A stretch of 35,582 nucleotides of DNA from assembly GCA_027307235.1 (NCBI GenBank), contig DAHUXH010000009.1:1-35582 (forward strand), in the 5' to 3' direction. Within the stretch, counting starts at the first letter, position 1. Every line of letters starts with the position of its first letter. Below are positions 7,744 through 13,949 of the stretch, in pieces. The notes beneath the pieces were generated by a model, which did no database searches, was not told where the DNA came from, and was given only the letters and a program-made list of their open reading frames with translations. The translations under genes and the position numbers were made by a program. Source of the DNA: Vulcanimicrobiota bacterium. GTDB lineage: Bacteria > Vulcanimicrobiota > Vulcanimicrobiia > Vulcanimicrobiales > Vulcanimicrobiaceae.

Positions 7744-8245
7744 CGTTTTGCCGGTCGGCCGCATCGCCGGCCCGTTCGGCGTTCACGGAGAACTGAAGTG
7801 CGATCCGACCAGCGCGGGTCGCGCTCTTTTTGTCGAGGGCGCGGAGTTTCTCTGCGAACGCGCGGGAGCGCGGCAAACGATCGTCTTGCACAGCGTTCGC
7901 GAGCACCAAGGACGCTTTCTCGTGCGTATCGAGGGTGCCGGCGACCTGAACACCGCGCAGCCGTTCATCGGTGCGACCTTGCTCGCCGAGCGCGGGCGCA
8001 TCGCATTGAGCGAAGGCGAGTATCTCGATCGCGACTTGGTCGGCTGCGAACTCGTGAGCAACGATGGAACGCCGTACGGACGTGTCGAGCGCGTGGAACA
8101 CTACCCGTCAAGCGACATGCTGGTCGTCAAGGGGCGTCTCGTGCCGATGGTGCGCGCATTTCTGCGCGAGATCGACGTGGAACACAAACGCATCGTGGTA
8201 GACGTGCCCAAAGGCCTCCTCGACGACGAAGCTGAGGAGGCCTAA
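7724..8245 (+). CDS. rimM: 16S rRNA processing protein RimM
   Basis: RimM helps mature the 30S head domain and binds S19. The 173-residue protein starts PTPPTDVLPVGRIAGPFGVHGELK, the typical RimM N-terminal barrel signature, and ends with a PRC-barrel (LDRDLVGCELV..., LVPMVRAFLREID). The ATG at 7724 overlaps the end of khpA by 20 nt; an ATG/GTG further upstream would read deep inside khpA. Usually trmD and rplS follow rimM; here a convergent gene follows at once, so the cluster is broken. Confidence 0.93.
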   Translation: MPTPPTDVLPVGRIAGPFGVHGELKCDPTSAGRALFVEGAEFLCERAGARQTIVLHSVREHQGRFLVRIEGAGDLNTAQPFIGATLLAERGRIALSEGEYLDRDLVGCELVSNDGTPYGRVERVEHYPSSDMLVVKGRLVPMVRAFLREIDVEHKRIVVDVPKGLLDDEAEEA

Positions 8246-8261
8246 GCGCCGGGCTCTTAGG
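8241..8261. repeat. Inverted repeat spanning two convergent stop codons
   Basis: CCTAAG (8241-8246) and CTTAGG (8256-8261) flank a GC-rich 9-nt loop. Each arm includes the stop codon of one of the convergent genes (rimM and the gene at 8257-9291). It could act as a weak bidirectional terminator, but the 6-bp stem is short and no T-run follows, so this is tentative. Confidence 0.3.
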
Positions 8262-9291
8262 AATTTGCCGGGTGTGCGGTTGCGTACGTGTCGACTGCGG
8301 TTTCGATCGCCCGGTTCAGGTTGTCGTTCGTGCTGGTGCCGGTGTAGAGTTTCGCGCCGAAGCAGGTAAAGAGAGTGAGTGTCGCCGTCGTCTTGGGATG
8401 GCGGCCGCCTTGCTGGTCGATCCTTCCGGCTGCGATGGTCGCATCGCGGTCAGTACCGCAGATCGCATCGGCGCCCGCTCCGTCCGCTCCGATCGTCGCC
8501 GCCGTCGAGCGAATGGTGAAGTGGCGGTACAGGTATGCTGAAAGAGCGTTGGTCGCCTCGGTGAGTTGCGCCGGCGCGATACCGCTGCCGCTCATGTGTG
8601 TCACGATGACGATGCGTTTGGGCTTGATCGCCGGGGTCGGACTCGGCGTCGGAGTTGTTTTGACCGTACGCTTGAACAGCGTGAGCAGGTTGCCCAGACC
8701 GACGGCATTCGAGGCCTGCGGCGTCGGCGTCGGGGATCCCGAGACGCCCGCCTGTGCCGCTTCCAAGTCGTTGGTTCCCGAGTACGCAAGCACGGCTTGG
8801 CGGGCCACCACGGCCTCGGCCGCCGCGTCGTTCGCGCCGGTCAATTGTACGGTCTTCGAATAGAGCAACAGTCCGGTTTCGCTGCTGATGACCTGCGCGA
8901 CCATCGAGACGCCATCGCCGAGCGGGGTGAGGTAGCCGGTGACATAGTAGTCCGCATGCGCTTTGCGCGCGAGCGCGAGTTGCAGTTGCGGTGTGGTCCC
9001 GCCGCCCGGAGCGGGAAGAACGTCGATGCCGCCGCTGGTTTGAAAGACGTTGACGTAGATCCCCGCGATGTCGGCGCCCGTTTTCGCGGGGAGGCCGCTG
9101 GAGCTCGTGAATGGGTAAACGATCACCGGAACGCCGGTCGCGGCGGGTGTCGCCGTCGGCGGTGAGGTCGTCTTGGCGCCTGCGCTCGGCCGCGGGCTTG
9201 GGCTTGGGCTTGGGCTTGGGGAGCCCGCCGGTGCGACGGCGAGTGTCAGGGCAAGTGCCGCGAGCGACAGATACGCAAGGGGATAACGCAC
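8257..9291 (-). CDS. Secreted Ser-Pro-repeat protein, function unknown
   Basis: A 344-residue protein with a likely Sec signal peptide (residues 1-21, LAALALTLAVAPA). A (Ser-Pro)5 tract follows at about 24-33, then a folded region of about 50-165 whose pattern (DYYVTGYLTPLGDGVSMVAQV...TGLLLYSKTVQL) resembles the beta-sheet modules of CsgG/FlgO-like lipoproteins, then a second Pro/Thr-rich linker near 185-225 and a C-terminal domain starting KRIVIVTHMSG. The GTG start has a strong AAAGGAG ribosome site 5 nt ahead. It is last in a minus-strand operon after the BrkB-like and hydrolase genes. The domain resemblance is my inference; function is unknown. Confidence 0.72.
   Translation of the reverse strand: MRYPLAYLSLAALALTLAVAPAGSPSPSPSPSPRPSAGAKTTSPPTATPAATGVPVIVYPFTSSSGLPAKTGADIAGIYVNVFQTSGGIDVLPAPGGGTTPQLQLALARKAHADYYVTGYLTPLGDGVSMVAQVISSETGLLLYSKTVQLTGANDAAAEAVVARQAVLAYSGTNDLEAAQAGVSGSPTPTPQASNAVGLGNLLTLFKRTVKTTPTPSPTPAIKPKRIVIVTHMSGSGIAPAQLTEATNALSAYLYRHFTIRSTAATIGADGAGADAICGTDRDATIAAGRIDQQGGRHPKTTATLTLFTCFGAKLYTGTSTNDNLNRAIETAVDTYATAHPANS
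9194..9220 (-). repeat. Hexanucleotide tandem repeat (GGGCTT)4 encoding Ser-Pro
   Basis: Four perfect GGGCTT units plus GGG on the plus strand encode the Ser-Pro linker just after the signal peptide of the secreted protein. The unit is a multiple of three, so slippage would change linker length without a frameshift. Confidence 0.85.
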
Positions 9292-9305
9292 GAAACTCCT
9301 TTGTC

Positions 9306-9992
9306 CTAAACCGACAGAGAAGTAACGTATTCGACGAGAGCCGCGTTCGTCGCTTCCGGTTTCTCGATCATGGCGAGGTGGCCCGCACCCGCGATGACGA
9401 CCACCCGCCCGTTGGGAACCTTAGCGGCGACGAACTCACTATATTTGACCGGGGTGAGCGCGTCCGCTTCGCCTACGAGGGCAAGCAGCGGGACGCCGAT
9501 CTCGCCCAGTTGCGCGGTGACGTCGAAGGCGTTGCATGCGGTGAGGTCGCGGATCATCTGCGCTTGGCCGACGAGCTGCATCATCGCGACGCTGGCATCG
9601 ATGCGTTCGGGCGTGGGATCAGCGAAGAAGTAGCCCGCGAACGTGAGAGCGGTATTGAGAAAATCGTTACGCAACCCATCGATGAACTGCGGCGCGACGC
9701 GCAGTCGCGCGCCCGAGCCGATCAACGCGATTCCGCGCAGATACGACGGTTTGCGCACGGCAAGCGTGAGTGCGATCGCGCCGCCCATCGAACTGCCGCA
9801 CAACACGATGTCATGCATGTTCTCGCTTCTGATGTCTGCGTCGACGGCGTCGGCGAATTCCTCGATGGTGCCCGGCTCGCCTGGAATCCCGTGGCCCGGC
9901 AGTTGCTGGTAGCAAGCGGATGGAAAGACGCCGCGCTGTTGTGCGAAGACATCCGGCAAACATCCGGCGCCGTGAATGAAGAGCAGATTCAT
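9306..9992 (-). CDS. Alpha/beta hydrolase
   Basis: A 228-residue cytoplasmic alpha/beta-hydrolase. The oxyanion motif FIHGAG (5-10), the nucleophile elbow GSSMG (66-70, Ser68), Asp177 (GEADALTP) and His205 (GAGHLAM) make up a complete catalytic triad. The small size and short lid (about 110-160) resemble MhpC/BioH-type carboxylesterases; the substrate cannot be told. Its start overlaps the stop of the BrkB-like gene by 4 nt (ATGA), and the secreted Ser-Pro protein follows after 14 nt, so the three are one operon. Confidence 0.9.
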   Translation of the reverse strand: MNLLFIHGAGCLPDVFAQQRGVFPSACYQQLPGHGIPGEPGTIEEFADAVDADIRSENMHDIVLCGSSMGGAIALTLAVRKPSYLRGIALIGSGARLRVAPQFIDGLRNDFLNTALTFAGYFFADPTPERIDASVAMMQLVGQAQMIRDLTACNAFDVTAQLGEIGVPLLALVGEADALTPVKYSEFVAAKVPNGRVVVIAGAGHLAMIEKPEATNAALVEYVTSLSV

Positions 9993-10801
9993 GCGGCGCT
10001 CACACCGATCGGTTGCGGGTTCTTGCTGTACACGGCGCAGAGTTGACCTCCGTAGAGAAAGATGGAACCGATGATGTAAAACCAGAGCAGCAGCACGAGC
10101 GGTGCCGACAGCGCGCCGTAGATGCGCGTGAAATCAACGCGAACGACGTACTGCGCAAAGGCGTATTGCACGAGCGGCCAGGTGAGCGCGACGAAGGTGG
10201 CCCCAGGAATACCGAACGCCCACGAGAGCTTGCGATTGGGGAGAAACGCATAGAGCGCAATTGAAACGAGGAAGACCAATGCGAGAGAAATCGCGTATGC
10301 TCCCACCTGGGAGACCCAATGGCCGATCGGGATGTCGAAGGCATGACCGATGATCGAGAAGACGATCGGAAGCGCTATGGCAATCAGGAGCAGCAGCCCG
10401 ATTGCCGGCAGCATGACGAGCGAGAGTGCGTAATCGTGGACGAGCGGCCGGTTTCCGATCCCGAGGGCGCGGTTGAGCGCATAGGCGAGCGCGAGAAAGA
10501 GATTCTTTGCCGACCAGATGATGAAGGCGAAGGCGATCAGCGACGAGATGCCGCGCCCGTAGATGTACGTCTGAAGATTGGCGACCAAGAAGGCGCGGAC
10601 CGGCGAAGCGAGCGTGCCGAAGATTCCGAGCACGCGCTGTTCCGCGTTGGGCAGCACGTACGACGTTGCCGTCAGGACCAGCACGACCAGCGGGAAGAGG
10701 GTGAAGAGGGCGTTGAAGGCGATCGCTTGCGCCAGGAAGCCGCAGCCGTCGCGAGAGAAACCGGCGGCGGCATCGCGCAGGCCGAGGAAGAGTCGCTTCA
10801 T
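9989..10801 (-). CDS. YihY/BrkB-type inner membrane protein
   Basis: A 270-residue integral membrane protein with about six transmembrane segments (near 35-60, 90-112, 135-160, 175-200, 210-232, 240-258). The N-terminal AAAGFSRDGCGFLAQAIAFNALFTLFPLV stretch and the GALSAPLVLLLWFYI...LYGGQLCAVY region are hallmarks of the YihY/virulence factor BrkB family. Members were once called ribonuclease BN in error; their physiological role (transport or lipid movement) remains unclear. The gene is first in the operon with the hydrolase. Its start lies only 23 nt from the divergent gene at 10825, leaving almost no room for two separate promoters. Confidence 0.9.
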   Translation of the reverse strand: MKRLFLGLRDAAAGFSRDGCGFLAQAIAFNALFTLFPLVVLVLTATSYVLPNAEQRVLGIFGTLASPVRAFLVANLQTYIYGRGISSLIAFAFIIWSAKNLFLALAYALNRALGIGNRPLVHDYALSLVMLPAIGLLLLIAIALPIVFSIIGHAFDIPIGHWVSQVGAYAISLALVFLVSIALYAFLPNRKLSWAFGIPGATFVALTWPLVQYAFAQYVVRVDFTRIYGALSAPLVLLLWFYIIGSIFLYGGQLCAVYSKNPQPIGVSAA

Positions 10802-10824
10802 CTTTTGCGGTATATCGTGACGTC

Positions 10825-11370
10825 GTGACCATTCTCCCGGTGAGCGCGCCCGCGGTCACCGTCGCCATCGACGGGCGCGAGGTGCGCTCCTACGAACCCG
10901 CCGTGCTCATCGACGATCGCGTGGTCGCCCCGGTCGCGCCATTTGTCACCCAGCTCGCCGATCGCGTCGTCATCGACGGGAGTTGGATCATCATCGAACG
11001 AGCCGGTCGCGTGGCGCGCGTGCGCGTCGATACCGTCGATCCGCGCCGCTACGACGTCGTCTATGTCTCTTTAGCTGCCGCCCTGCGCCCGCTCGGCATC
11101 ACCGTTCACTACGATCCGGGCACACGCCGCCTCACGGTCACCACGCACCCTGCGCCGCTAGTTACCACGCCGGTTCCATCTGCATCCGAGCCGCTCGAAC
11201 CGCAGCCGCACGTGGTGTTCACCCCGACGCCGCAGGCATCGCCGCGCCCGGTCTACACCGGACCGCCGCAACCGCGGCGCACCCCGCTCCCCGCGATCGC
11301 GCCTACGCCGCTTTCACCGTACGGCTCGAAAGCTTCACACGGAGCCGCCTTCGGAGTACGCCGAGAATGA
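10825..11370 (+). CDS. Copper amine oxidase N-terminal-like (stalk) domain protein with Pro-rich tail
   Basis: A 181-residue protein. Residues 10-115 show the repeating pattern of the copper amine oxidase N-terminal-like domain (VLIDDRVVAPVAPF..., VVYVSLAAALRPLGITVHYD...RRLTVTT), a fold used for envelope attachment. Residues 116-170 are Pro/Thr/Gln-rich. No signal peptide is visible after the GTG start, which is odd for an envelope domain; no better start exists in frame. The last 22 codons overlap, tail to tail, the antitoxin gene at 11303, and the final residues (after about 160) look unlike the rest, so the 3' end may have been replaced when the toxin-antitoxin cassette arrived. Confidence 0.65.
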   Translation: MTILPVSAPAVTVAIDGREVRSYEPAVLIDDRVVAPVAPFVTQLADRVVIDGSWIIIERAGRVARVRVDTVDPRRYDVVYVSLAAALRPLGITVHYDPGTRRLTVTTHPAPLVTTPVPSASEPLEPQPHVVFTPTPQASPRPVYTGPPQPRRTPLPAIAPTPLSPYGSKASHGAAFGVRRE

Positions 11371-11626
11371 GCGAGAGATTGTCCATACTCGGATTGCCGT
11401 TGGTTGAAAGCATCCGATGGAGGCTCTTTGCGGGTTTGCCTGTCGCAGCCGATAGCCGCTCAAATCCGACAGTCGCATTCACGAGGTCACGCAGGACGAG
11501 GCGCGCCGTATCCGGCTCTCCGTTGAGAAAGAGCGTGACCGCTTCATCAAGGAGCGCCTTCGCGAACGCGGGGTCGCGCCTCACGCGCTCGACGACCGTG
11601 TCTGTTGATTCGCGATTCAAATCCAT
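11303..11626 (-). CDS. HigA-like antitoxin (XRE-family HTH)
   Basis: A 107-residue protein that should neutralise the adjacent RelE/ParE-type toxin and repress the operon. The C-terminal half holds a helix-turn-helix (about 58-90: RLSAATGKPAKSLHRMLS...PSMDNLSLILGVL), typical of HigA/prophage-type antidotes that follow their toxin gene. The N-terminal half is charged and helical and likely binds the toxin. It starts 4 nt after the toxin stop and overlaps the convergent copper-amine-oxidase-like gene by 68 nt. Confidence 0.88.
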   Translation of the reverse strand: MDLNRESTDTVVERVRRDPAFAKALLDEAVTLFLNGEPDTARLVLRDLVNATVGFERLSAATGKPAKSLHRMLSTNGNPSMDNLSLILGVLRRRLRVKLSSRTVKAA

Positions 11627-11630
11627 ATCC

Positions 11631-11972
11631 TCACTTCCGCCTCGACTTCGAAGTTGACTTGCGCATCTTATATTCAGCCCAGAGAACTCTCGCGCGTTCG
11701 ATGTCCGCTTGTTGTCGCTGCTTTGTGCCGCCGCCGAGTAAGATCACAAGCTCTTCGCCGTCCTTCGCAAAATAAATTCGATAGCCGGGTCCCCAATCGA
11801 TCCGATACTCGCCAACGACGCCGATCCACTTGACGGCCGAAGTATTGTTTAATTCGAGACGCGCTCTTGCAACAGCAACCTTCGCCGCCGCATGGGCGGG
11901 AAGATCGTCAAACCAAGCTTTGTAAGGCCTTGATCCGTCCTCCCGAACATATTCGATAACGGCTAAAGCCAT
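11631..11972 (-). CDS. RelE/ParE superfamily (HigB-like) toxin
   Basis: A 113-residue basic protein of the RelE/ParE superfamily, group often annotated as addiction module killer protein. Typical segments are ALAVIEYVREDGSRPYKAWFDDL at the N-terminus, EYRIDWGPGYRIYFAKDGEELVILLGGG in the central sheet, and the QQADIERARVLWAEY C-terminal helix. HigB-type members cleave mRNA on the ribosome. The toxin-before-antitoxin order fits higBA. A basic tail (KSTSKSRRK) is extra. An operator-like palindrome lies just upstream of its start. Confidence 0.9.
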   Translation of the reverse strand: MALAVIEYVREDGSRPYKAWFDDLPAHAAAKVAVARARLELNNTSAVKWIGVVGEYRIDWGPGYRIYFAKDGEELVILLGGGTKQRQQADIERARVLWAEYKMRKSTSKSRRK

Positions 11973-11982
11973 CTCGTTAACA

Positions 11983-11998
11983 GTAACATATACGTTAC
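11983..11998 (-). promoter_or_regulatory. Operator-like palindrome of the toxin-antitoxin operon
   Basis: GTAAC-ATATAC-GTTAC lies 10 bp upstream of the toxin start in a locally AT-rich stretch. Antitoxins of this type commonly bind such palindromes to repress their own promoter. No clear -35/-10 pair can be assigned around it. Confidence 0.5.
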
Positions 11999-12052
11999 CG
12001 GTGGGTCAAACACGGGCCTGTAGCTGACGCACGACGCTCCACGTCATCGCGC

Positions 12053-12922
12053 CTACATTTCGGGCTGTTGCAATGGGATCGATGGGTTTCGGCGGGAGAT
12101 GGCGGTGAGGTCTTCGGTTCCTAGTCCGTTTGTGATACAGGTGTCGAGCGAACGCGCGATGGCATCGATGACGGGGAGCGGCGCGTGCGCATAAGCTTGC
12201 ATCAGGCGTGCGTCTTTGCGCGCCATCGAGAGTGTCCACGTCACCGTGTCGTCGCCGACGGCCATGCGTTTTCCGCGTCCGTCGATTTGGCCAGCGGGTG
12301 AGAAGAACGAAAACAGTTCGTAGGCGTCTTCGCGCGAGACTCCGCCCGCCTCGCCGATGCGAAACATGTCGTCGAGACCGCCGACGACCGCCAGGATCAT
12401 CGCGTTCCCCATCAGTTTATAGATCGCCGCGAGGTCGATGCGCTCACCGAAATAGCGCAGTTCGCCGGTCATAGCGTCGAGGTGTTCGCTTGCGCGCGTG
12501 AAGGCGTCGTGCGCACCCGAGCACATCATCACGCCGGTCGCGTCGTAGGTGTTGGGTGGTCCCATGAAGACCGGCGCATGCAGAAATGCGCGGTGTGCTT
12601 GCGCGAGCAGATCATGACGCGCCCGCACGCCTTCGGGTGAGACCGTCGTGTGATCGATCACGATGGCATCGCTGCCGATTCCCGGCAGCGCGGCGGCAAG
12701 CGTCGCGTCGACGGCCGCATCGTCGGAGAGACACAACTGCACGTAGTCCGCGCCGCGTGCGGCCTGCGCCGGATCGTCGAATGCGCGTGCGCCGACCGAT
12801 TCGAGCGCTTTCGCTTTCTCGAACGAGCGATTCCATACGTGGACGTCGAGCCCGCGCCCGCGCATCGCGGTGACAAAGCCTGTGCCGAGCATGCCGGCCC
12901 CATAGAAAGCAACAGTCGTCAT
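12053..12922 (-). CDS. NAD(P)-dependent oxidoreductase, 3-hydroxyisobutyrate dehydrogenase family
   Basis: A 289-residue beta-hydroxyacid dehydrogenase. The N-terminal Rossmann motif GAGMLGTGF follows TTVAFY, then VHVWNRS, a DHTTVSPEGV substrate-loop region, and APVFMGPP in place of the usual APVSGG. The conserved catalytic lysine is seen in YKLMGNAMI. The variation in the substrate loop means the true substrate is uncertain (6-phosphogluconate-like, hydroxyisobutyrate or imine reductase). The ATG at 12922 lies 4 nt after the deacetylase stop; the longer frame to 13000 overlaps that gene and is rejected. Confidence 0.85.
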   Translation of the reverse strand: MTTVAFYGAGMLGTGFVTAMRGRGLDVHVWNRSFEKAKALESVGARAFDDPAQAARGADYVQLCLSDDAAVDATLAAALPGIGSDAIVIDHTTVSPEGVRARHDLLAQAHRAFLHAPVFMGPPNTYDATGVMMCSGAHDAFTRASEHLDAMTGELRYFGERIDLAAIYKLMGNAMILAVVGGLDDMFRIGEAGGVSREDAYELFSFFSPAGQIDGRGKRMAVGDDTVTWTLSMARKDARLMQAYAHAPLPVIDAIARSLDTCITNGLGTEDLTAISRRNPSIPLQQPEM

Positions 12923-12926
12923 TCGG

Positions 12927-13874
12927 TCAGGTGTCCTCAGGTAATGGCGTGCTTTGCGCGACGAGATCGCTTGCGAGCACGAATTGAATACCCTCTGCAC
13001 GCAATTCGGGAATCAGCAAACGCACCGCTTCGAGCGTTGTCGGCCGGGGATGGCCGATGGCGATCGCTGACCCGGTGCGCTTGGCGATCGCGGCTGCTTC
13101 CCGCAACTGCTGCTCGCTATACGCGACGTCGGCTTTGTTGTCGAGAAACACGTCGCGCGATGCCGTCGGAATACCGGCATCCAATGCACTCTGCGCGCCG
13201 ACCGTTGCCGCGTTCGTGCGTGAGTCGATGAAGAAGAGGTGATGTTTGGCGAGCACACCGACCACGTCGCGCATGATGCGCGCATCGGCGGTGGCCGCGC
13301 TGCCTTCGTGATTGTTGACGCCGGCTGCGAGCGGAACTTGCGCGATATCGGTCTCGGTCTGCGCGATGACGTCGGCATCGCTCATCGCGGTCGTGATCTC
13401 GCCCGGCCCGGGATAGATGTGCGAAAGCGGCTCCATCGGCAGGTGGAGCATCACGCCCTTTCCGGCTGCGGAGGCTTCGCGCGCGATCAGCGCGGTGTAA
13501 TGAACGCTCGGCAGCACGGACATGGTCAGCGGAATGTCGAGCGCGATGAAACCGCGTTCGGTGTCGAGCCACTGTCCGCAATCGTCGACGATGATCGCGA
13601 GTCTCGGGCCGGTGGGATTCGCCGACGGTGATGCCGATGGCGCTGGTGCGATGGTGGCGCTTGCCGTCGGTTCGGCCGGCGGCGTCTGCGTCGGCTCGGG
13701 AACGGACGTTTGCGCCGTGACGGGCTGCTCGTGCGGGACCCGTGCAAGGTGTTGTGAACGCTGCGCCGGTCGCAGCAGCCAATAGCCGGCCACCGCCGCG
13801 AGCAGCACGAGCGGAAGCAGCGGAAGCCAGTTGCTCCGAGGTGTGCGTTTACCCGATTTCGAGTTTTTCGCCAC
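12927..13874 (-). CDS. Divergent polysaccharide deacetylase family protein, membrane-anchored
   Basis: A 315-residue protein of the divergent polysaccharide deacetylase (YibQ-type) family. A basic N-terminus and one membrane segment (about 17-34, WLPLLPLVLLAAVAGYWLL) anchor it, followed by a Pro/Ala/Thr-rich linker (45-88) and the catalytic-like domain. Family motifs visible are LAIIVDDCGQ, GVMLHLPMEP, AGVNNHEGS and FFIDSRTN, with the metal-type Asp and His residues kept. Homologues act in the envelope, often near septal peptidoglycan genes, but the substrate is not firmly known. Probably co-transcribed with the dehydrogenase downstream. Confidence 0.88.
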   Translation of the reverse strand: MAKNSKSGKRTPRSNWLPLLPLVLLAAVAGYWLLRPAQRSQHLARVPHEQPVTAQTSVPEPTQTPPAEPTASATIAPAPSASPSANPTGPRLAIIVDDCGQWLDTERGFIALDIPLTMSVLPSVHYTALIAREASAAGKGVMLHLPMEPLSHIYPGPGEITTAMSDADVIAQTETDIAQVPLAAGVNNHEGSAATADARIMRDVVGVLAKHHLFFIDSRTNAATVGAQSALDAGIPTASRDVFLDNKADVAYSEQQLREAAAIAKRTGSAIAIGHPRPTTLEAVRLLIPELRAEGIQFVLASDLVAQSTPLPEDT

Positions 13875-13895
13875 GTATGTTCACCGGATAATGGA

Positions 13896-13930
13896 ATCGA
13901 GCTCGCCGGGGATCTCCCGGCGAGCTCGAT
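13896..13930 (-). terminator. Strong hairpin terminator of the M28 peptidase gene
   Basis: A perfect 15-bp inverted repeat (13896-13910 / 13916-13930, 5-nt loop) sits 20 bp past the stop of the peptidase gene. On the minus strand it is followed by TCCATTAT, a modest T-rich run. It separates the peptidase from the deacetylase operon. Confidence 0.7.
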
Positions 13931-13949
13931 ACTCCAACGGCATCCGACC

